NCBI GenBank assembly: GCA_000507305.1
Contig: DF239866.1
Location: 1 to 64,000, forward strand
Origin: Breviolum minutum Mf 1.05b.01
Taxonomy: Eukaryota; Sar; Dinophyceae; Suessiales; Symbiodiniaceae
DNA length: 64,000 nt
Direction: 5' to 3'
Shown: positions 55,028 through 64,000 of the stretch, in pieces
Layout of the letters: each line of letters begins with the position of its first letter
Numbering within the stretch: position 1 is the first letter of the stretch
Translations under genes and position numbers: made by a program
Notes under the pieces: model-generated
Databases searched by the model: none
What the model was told of the DNA's origin: nothing
What the model saw: only the letters and a program-made list of their open reading frames with translations

Positions 55028-55180
55028 GAAATGTGGATGGTGGTGTACATTATCCTTGGTGGTTGGCTCTGTTTGTTGGGTTTGATCATGTTAGGTCTTC
55101 GCTTTTGTGAGTGTTGCTGTGGCAACCAGCCCCAGCCCCAAAATCCTACAGTGGGGCAGGCCACTCATGTGCAAAGTTGA
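55028..55180 (+). CDS. Probable last exon of a small membrane protein
   Basis: A good acceptor (TTGCCTCAG|GAAATG) at 55026-55027 precedes a 50-codon exon. It encodes one membrane helix (WMVVYIILGGWLCLLGLIML), a juxtamembrane Cys cluster (CECCCG) suited to palmitoylation, and a Pro/Gln tail (NQPQPQNPTVGQ) before the stop. No family is recognised. The exon at 52623-52901 is a possible partner. Confidence 0.38.
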   Translation, partial: EMWMVVYIILGGWLCLLGLIMLGLRFCECCCGNQPQPQNPTVGQATHVQS

Positions 55181-55507
55181 TTAGTTGAAGCTCCTCATTT
55201 TTTTGGGGGGAATGGTGTTCGTCTTTTGAAACAAAAAAAGGCGAAGGAACCTAACAGTCTGAACTAACCGAACTGTACGGATGACGCACCTGGAACTGAA
55301 GCGACAAATGTCAATGATGCGATGAAGAAAAAATGGTGCGAAAAGGCGCAAACCTTGCTAGTCGAAGATGCATTATTCGTTTTGGCAGATATTAGGTGAG
55401 TTTTTGCTTCTTCTACTCTGAAATAGCATTTATCAAGAAAAGTATGCAGTAAAGAGTTTCTTTTGGACTAAGCTCATTGATCGATATTACATCACCAAAA
55501 ATCAATG

Positions 55508-55595
55508 TACCCTCCAGGGTACTAACATATCCCACCTCGACAGAAGGAAAATCATCTTCGATAGTGCCTTGGTAGGATATGTTAGTTACTGGGTA
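55508..55595. mobile_element. MITE-like element, family A, short
   Basis: TACCCTCCAGGGTACTAACA and TGTTAGTTACTGGGTA are imperfect inverted ends. TATCCCACC opposes GGTAGGATA. Confidence 0.7.
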
Positions 55596-56158
55596 CCACA
55601 TTTTACACGTCATGGTCTCACATTCGCAACTTTGAAAGCCAATACAAGGTGGGCCCCTACTATAGTTCTAGATGAATTTATAACCCCCATGAATGGCCTT
55701 ATAAATGGGTAACTGGGATTATAACCCTACTTATACGAGTTATTTTACCCATTTATATCTTCACATCTCCCGTTCGCGCCTGCCAAAATTTGAAAAAAAC
55801 GCCAGAACGGTGGACGATTCGAACATCCTATCTTCACCACGTAGAGGTGGGGATTTTGGATCTTTTTCCACTGGTGGCCTGGGAGAGTTGTTTTGTTTTA
55901 ATGATGTTTTTTTGTTTTTTTCAGACCAAATGTTAGCGTTTGACTGCATTTTAGGCAATTGTTATATCTTATTTGATAAAGAAGTGATTGGTGATAAGGT
56001 TTTTGACTGCATCCTAGGTTGCATTGTTTCAAAGATTTATCCTATTTTTTTCTGGCAAAATAAAGGTCCAAACAAAAAAACTGCGCAAGTGACAGGACGT
56101 GACGTCGGAAGATTCAGGTAGACTTGATGTGGCTACGTATGGACCTGCCTCGAAAATT

Positions 56159-56264
56159 TACCCACCTGAAGTTCAGCAGTTCGCCTCTGAAAATGGATGG
56201 TTCGAAGACGATCCTTTTGGGAAGGTAACTTTTCAGGGGCGAACTGTTCAACTTCGGAGGTGTA
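56159..56264. mobile_element. MITE-like element, family A (GCGAACTG subtype)
   Basis: TACCCACCTGAAGTTCAGCA and GTTCAACTTCGGAGGTGTA are inverted ends. AGTTCGCCTCTGAAAA opposes TTTTCAGGGGCGAACT. Confidence 0.85.
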
Positions 56265-56379
56265 TACAGTAAAAATCTTACCTTCCCCAATTGATTCAAT
56301 TTGTGTTTTTTGATTGACCCCCGATCGTGGGAGGTCAATAAAAGCCTTCTTTGCCAAGATGGCATACTGAATTTTTTCT

Positions 56380-56474
56380 CCCCATAGGATCCATGTATGG
56401 GAAAATTTTCCTACATTTACCATAAAAAATCAACCAAATGCAGATAGATATACCATATATGGATTCTATGGGTA
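56380..56474. mobile_element. MITE-like element, family C
   Basis: CCCCATAGGATCCATGTATG and CCATATATGGATTCTATGGG are inverted ends. AAAAATCAACCAAATGCAGA is the core. Confidence 0.85.
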
Positions 56475-57003
56475 TGTATATTTATGTATATCTCCATATG
56501 TTTTTTTTTATTTGGGAAAAATATGAAAAAACCATTTAAGCATCGCCTCTTTGATGCGAAATGGTAGGTTTTTTGTGAGAAGTCAAGATGACGTTAAGCA
56601 TACCAGAAATTGATCAATCTCAAAGGTAAAATAAGCAATTGAACTCAGCAGATATGGGGATTTCCCAAAATGATGGTACCCAACAACCATAGGTTTTCCC
56701 TTGAGAATACCAGAAATTGATCATTGCTTTTGAGATGGCTCGAGGTAAATTAAGATAAACACTTCAACTCAACAGATATATATATATATAAATATATATA
56801 TATTCTTTGGGATTCCTCCCCCCCCCCCCCGCTTGCAGTGGGAAGTAAAGAGTTCAACAAAAAGAGTTCAACAAGGATCCCAGATCCTAAAAGTACTCCA
56901 TGATCCTAACGGTGACTATTATTAGCTGAAAGTGGGGAGCATCCCATTCTATACTGAACTATTTGTAATCACCCTGGGTATCAAAGGAATCATATCCCAA
57001 ACA

Positions 57004-57096
57004 ACCCATGATAAACTGGTATATTTCCCTCCATTATACCATCAAAAATCAACCAAAAACTGCAGGTAAATCTACAAATTCCCGTGGATCCTATGT
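57004..57096. mobile_element. MITE-like element, family C, diverged
   Basis: GGTATATTTCCCTCCATTAT, AAAAATCAACCAAAAACTGC and CGTGGATCCTATG are family C parts. Confidence 0.6.
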
Positions 57097-57238
57097 TGGT
57101 GGGTACTTGGAGACAAAAATCCCATCCTCCTGGGCAGGTAGCGGTCGGACGTCGCAGTCCGAATCATCACGATCAAGTCCGAGCTTGGATATGGCAGAAA
57201 AGTCGGGGTCCCGATGCCCAAGTAATCACGACATGACC

Positions 57239-57358
57239 TACACCCCCCGAGTCAACTAACATATGGATACCCAAAATACATAGCCATAGTTTTAAGCCGG
57301 AGGTACATTAAAAAAAAAACACATCATTTTTTGGGTATCCATGTTAGTTTTCTGGGGA
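57239..57358. mobile_element. MITE-like element, family A (GGATACCC subtype)
   Basis: TACACCCCCCGAGTCAACTA and CATGTTAGTTTTCTGGGGAG are inverted ends. ATATGGATACCCAAAA opposes TTTTTTGGGTATCCAT, as in 30722-30827. Confidence 0.8.
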
Positions 57359-57580
57359 GAACCCGGGGTGATGAATCGTTTGGTTTACCTTGAGAAGGTT
57401 CAAACACCTCCAATTTTTGGAGGTTCCAATGATTCTTAGGGTAGTTTGTTTAGTCTTTTTTTGAGATAAGATATATTTTTCCATGATTTTTCCGTGTGTT
57501 TCCCTGTTTATCAGGGATGAAATAGGCCATTGCAAGCTGGTTAAATTGTTGTTTTTTTTGAGGCTGGTGCTTAAAGAGCC

Positions 57581-57775
57581 ATGTGCGGCTGGTTTTTGAA
57601 GCAGATTGGAAACATAGAGACAGGTGGAAACGTTGCTCTTGATATGGAGATTCAACCTGTGATTCACACTTTAGCGAAACAAAGCATTTGCATTGCTGGA
57701 ATGCATAGCTGGAACATGCTTTGTTTTGAAGATTTATTAAACCTATTGAAGATGGTGGATTTCCATGGCTATTAG
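57581..57775 (+). CDS. Open stretch, possible exon
   Basis: The frame reads LKQIGNIETGGNVALDMEIQ and then PVIHTLAKQSICIAGMHSW, protein-like but unassigned. It lies 100 bp upstream of a better candidate at 57875. Confidence 0.2.
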   Translation: MCGWFLKQIGNIETGGNVALDMEIQPVIHTLAKQSICIAGMHSWNMLCFEDLLNLLKMVDFHGY

Positions 57776-57874
57776 ATCTATTTAGTTAGCTTAGCGGAGG
57801 GTATGAACATAGTTATGTACTTGCCAAAACTCCTGAAACAAATACGTGGTTTTCTGAGGATTAAAGCCTAGCTG

Positions 57875-58126
57875 GTGCCTTTGCATCTGACAATCTTTGC
57901 GAAAGCTGAAGGTTTTCCAATCATGTTGGTGGTTACGTGGGGAACGCTGTGTGTCTCCAAATGCTGGAAAGTTGTCCCTGTAAAACAACTCGGCAGTTTC
58001 AAGAAATCGAGGTCAGACGTCGAAGACGTGGATGACTGCAGTTTCTCAATAGAAGGTGCGTGGTGGGGTCGAACAAAAACATCAATCGAAATGTGGACGA
58101 TTTTTTGGGGGTTTGTGGCCAAATAA
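57875..58126 (+). CDS. Possible exon, unassigned
   Basis: The frame contains IFAKAEGFPIMLVVTWGTLC, then a basic segment and an acidic one (SRSDVEDVDDCSFSIEGAWW). The opposite strand is also open (57868-58122), but the plus reading has a more typical residue mix. No family is recognised. Confidence 0.27.
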   Translation: MPLHLTIFAKAEGFPIMLVVTWGTLCVSKCWKVVPVKQLGSFKKSRSDVEDVDDCSFSIEGAWWGRTKTSIEMWTIFWGFVAK

Positions 58127-58411
58127 ACAAATTCTCGATGTTGAGAGATTTGTTCTGAAAAACATGAGGGCTCAAGAAGTATAGCAACACACTGGTTTCA
58201 GTACAATAGCTTTTCCTTTTCATAGCTGGATGTATGAAACACAAGATGATGGTTCCATACCCTTGCTTTTCGTTTACTCATGTATGTTTATGTATATGGT
58301 TCATCTTGTAGCACTGGTCGCAAGTTCATCAAATTTGATCTTGTATCGCACCACCCTGATTTCTTTCAATAATTCTACAAAGCACCAACCAACAAGCACC
58401 AAGCACGGTAC

Positions 58412-58899
58412 TTGCAGATGACTCCAACTCAGCAGCAGCTCCCTTTGAGGTATACCAGATTTAGAGTTGACCCGTGCCTCTCCCATTCCACCAGTTGGGC
58501 ACCTCAGACTCGTTTCGACGGTGGAGAACAACGACTACCTACCGTTCCTTCCGAAAAATTGTGGAAGGTTGAAACATATGGGATCCCTGAAAATGATAGT
58601 TGTTTTTCCATTTTACGGCTTCTAAAACTGGTGATGTTTTTTGTGTGTTCATCTCATGTTGGACTGCATTTTTTTGGTTTAGATTAAGAACGTTAAGAAG
58701 TTGACCTTTGAAACTTTTTGATATTAGACACATTTTCTACCAGCCTATTCAAAAACACAGAGGTAGTGTTGAAGATTATTTCAAGAAATGTCTACAGCTT
58801 TTTTTGGGTGTTTCGCTAATTATAGAAACACCCGCTGCAGTTAAAAACCGGGCATTCGACAATGAGGATTTTTTCTATACTTGTGTCGGTGACCGGTGA
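58412..58899 (+). CDS. Two adjacent open stretches, possible exons
   Basis: The first (58412-58687) includes QMTPTQQQLPLRYTRFRVDP and ends in a hydrophobic run. The second (58708-58899) includes QKHRGSVEDYFKKCLQLFLG and ends FFYTCVGDR. They are in different frames. Splicing between them could not be established. Confidence 0.18.
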
Positions 58900-58978
58900 C
58901 CATAACTTTCCCTGCCATTGGATCGAAGTGACACAGGAATCAAAAAAGGAGCTTCCATGGTTTTCTACATAAGAAATC

Positions 58979-59087
58979 TATCCCCTGGAAGTTTAACATA
59001 GCCCCTGAAAATAAATATACCATCCTAAAAGGAAAGTAGTCTTCCAACCATCATTTTTCAGGGGCTATGTTAAACTTCGGGAAGGTA
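58979..59087. mobile_element. MITE-like element, family A (TTTAACATAG subtype)
   Basis: TATCCCCTGGAAGTTTAACA and TGTTAAACTTCGGGAAGGTA are inverted ends. ATAGCCCCTGAAAAT opposes ATTTTTCAGGGGCTAT. AGGAAAGTAGTCTTCCAACC matches 21917-22021. Confidence 0.9.
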
Positions 59088-59225
59088 GCAGATTGTTTTT
59101 TTTGTCAGAAGGACTTGTGGTTTTTTTTCCAAGAAGAAGCTTCTCAAATCTGAAGTGTTTTTTACCACCAGTGTTTTCCAGTAGGAGCTGTTGTTTTTTT
59201 TACAATATTTTTGGACAATGAATAA

Positions 59226-59328
59226 CTAGGTGGTGGCAACTCAAATATTGTTTATTTTCACCCCGAAACTTGGGGAAGATTTCCAATTTGACCAATATTT
59301 TTCAGATGGGGTTGAAACCACCAACTAG
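59226..59328. mobile_element. MITE-like element, family B
   Basis: CTAGGTGGTGGCAACTCAAA and GGTTGAAACCACCAACTAG are inverted ends. TTATTTTCACCCCGAAACTT and GGGGAAGATTTCCAATTTGA are the core. Confidence 0.8.
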
Positions 59329-59723
59329 ATAACAATGTGTGTGATGGAATTGGTGCAGTTTGGCAATGAATGTATCGTGTATATACATGTTGTGCTTAAT
59401 CATCCCAACTTAGCAGAAATTGTGCGAAGCAAAACACAGTTTCCATCCCAACTGGAAGTATAGTTTTGTTGTCCCGCATTTTGGAATATCGCGAATTTGA
59501 ATCTCATCCAATGACCTCTAATTATATTATATATACCCCTTTTTCCTCAATGTAAATTCCAGATGTCTCCACACAGAAAGATTTGAAAGTGATTGATTGG
59601 ATGTGACAATGGGGCGTCACTGGCATCAGGGTAGATCCCAAAATCAGTCCAAAATCATAGCCATGCTCCACTCTAAACTTCCGATGTTTGGAGGGTTTGT
59701 TTACGACCTAAATGATGTGATTT

Positions 59724-59945
59724 TTGTTCCTCTCGAGATTCATGAATCTATATGGGTTAAAGTCGGAGTTTGATGACTCAAAACGTGGAATCCACTCGAA
59801 ATGCTTCACCAATGCGCTTGTGGATGATGTCAATTCTGCTTGGGATTTCTTCCCAGTTGAAATTTTGTCACTAAATCGTCAAACATTACGGCACCTTCAA
59901 TTTGACACTAATGTGTTGTTTATAAAGAAGTCGTGCAAAAGTTAG
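59724..59945 (+). CDS. Possible exon, unassigned
   Basis: LKSEFDDSKRGIHSKCFTNA followed by LVDDVNSAWDFFPVEILSLN reads as ordinary protein. It ends FIKKSCKS before a stop. No family is recognised. Confidence 0.24.
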   Translation: MFLSRFMNLYGLKSEFDDSKRGIHSKCFTNALVDDVNSAWDFFPVEILSLNRQTLRHLQFDTNVLFIKKSCKS

Positions 59946-60231
59946 AGGTTTTTGTTGTTTCAAAACATGCCCAACCCTCAAACATAGAACATCACACTTG
60001 AATTTTTGCCCAGCTTGGAAGACTTAATTTTCAGGCTGCCGCTTCCCTAGTGAATTGTGAGATTCCTTTTTGCAAAACTAAAACTTCAAAAACAACTAGG
60101 ATGAGCCCAATGGCTACATTGTGCCAAGCGTACCGGTGGCCGGGATGCCGAACATTTTTTGTTGCTACTGGGAGTTTTGTTTTGAGTGAAAAGGTGTGTG
60201 AGAAGCCTAAAGGCAAAGAATCCAAAAAACA

Positions 60232-60326
60232 TATTCCATACCATCCATGTATGGTATATTTACCTACATTTACTATACAAATCAACCAAATGTAGGTAAA
60301 TACCATACATGGATGCTATGGGTATT
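60232..60326. mobile_element. MITE-like element, family C (best copy)
   Basis: CCATACCATCCATGTATGGT and CCATACATGGATGCTATGGG are inverted ends. ATTTACCTACATTTA opposes AAATGTAGGTAAAT. AATCAACC is the loop. Confidence 0.9.
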
Positions 60327-60539
60327 CCATTAAGATGGTCTCCGTGGTCTCCCTGATTTGATTTGGTTTTGTATTTTTGTTGATGAGATGCGTATGAATT
60401 TCAGAGGTCCCACACCTTCAAAAAGACTATAAAAGAGTGAAAGGAACGCTGAGGATATTCTTAGATTTATCAATAGTTGCAATATGTTTTTCACATAGTT
60501 ATAGTTCTTTATATGTGTTTTTTTGATTTACATTTATAT

Positions 60540-60780
60540 GTATATATATGTAAATGTGATGCATCTAGTGCATATGAATATATGTGTGTGTGACATCCAC
60601 AGATATATATATATTTACGTATGATATACATATATAATATTTGATTTGTATGTCTGTGTATATATTTGATATATATATATATATATTTGATATATTTATA
60701 TTTATATATGATATATATATATATCATATATATTTGATACGTATATAGATATGTGATATGTATATATATATACATATGTA
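60540..60780. repeat. AT-rich microsatellite region
   Basis: TATATA and TATATGA units run with interruptions. Reading frames here on the minus strand are artefacts (Tyr/Ile repeats). Confidence 0.9.
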
Positions 60781-61279
60781 TACCACTTGTAGTAAAGATA
60801 TTCTATGTGAAATTTCTGGCACCCACAAAAAGAATCCAATTTGCAACTTTCCTGCTTTCGGCGGTCCTTTGGGTTGATCTGTGAATGATGACCCAGTGGA
60901 ATGATGATATGCCTTGGGGGTACCCCCCACCCACGATGCCAGTGAAAGAATAATCTCTTCATTTTACTATAAACCTTCACAAACTCCACTGTTAGTGGGC
61001 CGTTGATACCCCAAATGATATTTCTTTTCAAGATATTGTAAATGTTCCAATCATTCCAACAAAAACCCTCAGGAAATGTACAGCGTGTCATTTTGCGGGA
61101 ATTTATTTTTGGGCCTTTCATTTTCAACCCAACATTGGGTGAAGGTCTTTTTTTTTGTCACTTCTAGGTGAATTTTGATGTGACGTGTTTTTTGTTTGGG
61201 CTTCCCTGCACCAAAAAAACGAACCATGACCCTTGGCAGCGAACCAAAAAAAACACGTGAAAAAAAACAAAATGCAAAT
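60781..61279. other. Spacer without recognised features
   Basis: A minus-strand open stretch (60781-61127) is partly protein-like but merges into the microsatellite. No call is made. Confidence 0.3.
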
Positions 61280-61386
61280 CTAGGTGGTGGTTTCAGCTTT
61301 GTTTTTGTTCCCATAAACATGGGGAGATGATCCAATTTGAATTGCGCATATTTATCAAGTGGGTTGGTGGGTTCAACCACCAACTC
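61280..61386. mobile_element. MITE-like element, family B
   Basis: CTAGGTGGTGGTTTCAGC and GGGTTCAACCACCAACTCG are inverted ends. GGGGAGATGATCCAATTTGA is the core. Confidence 0.75.
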
Positions 61387-63180
61387 GTTTTATTTTTGGA
61401 TTCCCTAAGTTTTGGGGGAAGATTCCTATGAATTTCACGGCATATCCTCCTCCCCCAACCATCCCCCAGCCTATTCGAGGGGCACCTTAAGCCTTGACTC
61501 TTTGAGGCACCGGCACCAGAGGAAAGTAGCCGAGGTAGCTTACAACTTCCCAAGGTGCGGTCCGTGGGGTGGTTCAAGATGGAAAACCAGGCAGCCCAAA
61601 GAATGGTGACCCGGTGCGTCTTTTTTTCGGAGATTGGGCGTTGAGAGTTGAGATTATGTATGTATAGTATATATAAATAATACTAACATGAAAAGGCGAT
61701 TGTATATAATTATATTTAGTATACATTCATTAAATTTTTTAAGAACTGTTGGTGAGCCAAATGGATGAATCAAACCCGGGTTCATCCAAAAGAACCAGCC
61801 ACATCTTGGAGAACAGTGAGACACGTCACCCAGCCGTGTGCCAGGCGAGTAAAAGCCATGTGCCTGCAAGGGCCTGGGGATCCACATTGACGACAGCTAC
61901 CTTGGACTTATCCAAGGAGGTTGACTGACTGCATATCGATCCAGGGTTTTTTGGGCATTTTGTTGCAGAAAAATTGGTAGTTGTTTTTTTTCAGGTGTGA
62001 CACCTATAGGACGAAATAGTATTTGGGAATTGATTGGGAACAAGTCTTTGCTAAGAAAAAAACAGGCTCACGTCTATAATTTGGTTGATTTGAAATGATA
62101 CACAGCGGTTGTCACAGGATTACTATCGAGTATTTGATAGTGTCGATGAAACCTTTCAAAAGCACGCCATGCAGCCACACATGAGTTGGAAACCTTCAAT
62201 ATCCACTGCCACAATGCTTTGGGCGCGACCTAAGAAATATGTATTTACACTATACTTTTAAGTATAGAAACAAGTTTCAATTCGGATGTTTTATTTGGAA
62301 ACATTGCATCTAAAGAAACCCAGCTGCAACCTTTCTTGCAAGATGGAAGACCTTTGCCATGCCAATTTGAATCTCCGGTGGCAGGATTCCCCAGTGGGGT
62401 CGCCATTGAAGGCCAGAAGGACTGACACCACTTTGGTACCCTTGCTCCATAGAGCACTGACTGACTGGAAAATATCTTGTCATCATCCAGGGCTGGCCAT
62501 GTCCCTTTTCTGAGGGGTTTGAAATTTTAAAACATCACCCATTTACGGCCCTAAAACGATGATTATCCACCAAGTTTTCTGTGATATTTAAGGGGGGACA
62601 TGAGAAATGTTCATCGCAAACCTTCAACATCATGTTACTGTTGATGTTTTACTTTTTCCCAACTTCTCACACTTGTCATTTTTTTCCAGGCATTTATTTT
62701 GTTGCTTGTCCCAACATCAGTTTTTCCAACCGTAGGACCTACCGCCGCAATCAGAGTATGCCTGCAAGTGCGGGAGGTCATGGAGGCCAGGCCCCGAGGC
62801 TGAGGCCCTATTGGTTGACTTCGACTTCCCCGATCTCCTAACGACCGGGTCCCCGCTGGTTCACATGATTTTTTTGGTTTCACCGGTGTTTAACATCGAT
62901 CATTTTTTGACAAATCCGCCTCCTATGACCTTGGGGTGTAAGGGGTTATTAAGGGATTATGGTGTTTTTTCTCTTGAGGTCTTATTTCTTTGGAGGGGGT
63001 ACCCTTAGATTCTTATGAAAAAGTGAAGTAAAAAATAGTTCACCAAATGATTATATATGATTTGGAATCCTCAAACATGGATGCGTGGAATGTTAACAAA
63101 GTATGATCCAAAGTTGTTACATTTTCAGGCGTTACATCTTCTTAGGTAAAAAGCCTGAAGATGTGATGTAGATTGAGGCA
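61387..63180. other. Gene-poor stretch with one exon-like island
   Basis: At 62690-62870, after TTTTTTCCAG, a GC-richer island is open in several frames (for example PTAAIRVCLQVREVMEARPR in one, EAEALLVDFDFPDLL in another). A degraded exon with a frameshift is possible. A family E fragment lies at about 62920-63005. Confidence 0.25.
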
Positions 63181-63214
63181 TATATATATATATATTATAT
63201 ATATATATATATTT
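63181..63214. repeat. TA microsatellite
   Basis: A near-perfect TA run interrupted once by TTA. Confidence 0.9.
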
Positions 63215-63223
63215 AGATACCAA

Positions 63224-63310
63224 GATCCTCCGTTTGGGCGTCAAATTTCAGCCCCTAGGCCGGTCTGTTTTGGTGGTTAAGCGGCTCAAATTTCAGACCC
63301 TTGGAGGATC
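63224..63310. mobile_element. MITE-like element, family D
   Basis: GATCCTCCGTTTGGGCGTCA and GACCCTTGGAGGATC are the ends. TTGGTGGTTAAGCGGCTCAA is the core. Confidence 0.8.
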
Positions 63311-64000
63311 GAGGTATATATCTTTAAAGTTGGCCCATGTCGTTGTATCAAAAAAGATGTCATGCAAGTTTTGTTTGTATCTTACTGAACACGAGCTGCG
63401 TGGCAGTGCCCTTCTTTTCCAAGACAACAATCAACCGTTACATCGGTCTTTTCTCATTTTCCTGTGTGAGTTTTAAGCGGATTTATATCAAAGCTGTTGT
63501 ATCATGTCATGTTTATACTACGGTGAGCGATGAACACAGCCAGGGATGATGTATTTGCATGTATTTGCCCAACAACACAGAAGCGTCAGTTGAAGTGCCA
63601 CATCTTCAAGAAACCTGACACACTAAAGATGGTTGAAACCGCTGGGTTTGCTTAGGCGGACCTTTGTGGTATATCTATATTTTTTTGGGTTTGACATTAG
63701 TTGGTAGTAGACTTCTTGACCAAATGGGGACACCAAGATACATGAAAATCTTTATGTATTTAGGGAGTCATCAAACATCTTGACGTCAAATACGTTACTA
63801 GTTTGACTCGAGTCGACCTAAGTACCTGTACCCAGACTGGACCTCACACACATCAGCATCATAGGAGAAGCATCAATATTTTCTTGTTGGCAATTCAACG
63901 GATGAAATCAAACATAAGAGACTTGATGACAGTTGGGCACAAGTTTCAACATGTCCCAGCATCTCCCAATATAAATTTCGTAATACGTGACTTGAATGTC
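63311..64000. other. Terminal stretch without a confident gene
   Basis: Short overlapping frames at 63234-63549 show no family motif. Nothing else is recognised up to the window end. Confidence 0.35.

Noticed and set aside
60509-60930. Minus-strand Tyr/Ile-rich frames
   Set aside because: They read through AT microsatellite sequence.

Overview
The window looks like nuclear DNA of a dinoflagellate, most likely of the Symbiodiniaceae/Suessiales. Three genes match multi-copy dinoflagellate protein families that I recognise from memory, not from a search. Their introns combine GT-AG with GC-AG and GA-AG borders, and most acceptors have a G just after the AG, as is usual in dinoflagellates. I saw no bacterial operons, tRNA, rRNA or CRISPR.

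The genes are packed into the first 12.6 kb. Positions 1-276 hold an array of small hairpins. An intronless minus-strand gene (674-2059) encodes a 461-residue protein with a basic tail and a C-terminal Cys cluster. A plus-strand gene (4850-8725, about nine exons, about 728 residues) encodes a coiled-coil and Ser/Lys-rich family protein. It carries a 110-bp tandem duplication that breaks the frame unless one copy is spliced out as a GA-AG intron. A second plus-strand gene (about 10054-12523) encodes a family protein of at least 498 residues. Its last six exons can be joined in phase through five introns: two GT, one GA and two GC donors.

From about 12.6 kb to the end there is no gene I can recognise with confidence. 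This 51 kb is dominated by short inverted-repeat elements of about 75-125 bp that look like MITEs. I count roughly 70 full or partial copies in about a dozen families, labelled A to M here (no I), often lying end to end (for example 43303-43895). Family A ends in TACCCTCCC...GGGAGGGTA, which implies a TA target and a mariner/Stowaway-like origin. Between them lie AT-rich and trinucleotide microsatellites, three single-N positions and scattered exon-like open stretches. The best of those are 32327-32430 (armadillo-like), 52623-52901 and 55028-55180 (membrane segments), and 57875-58126.

The three genes do not form a recognisable pathway. Each belongs to an amplified family of unknown function.
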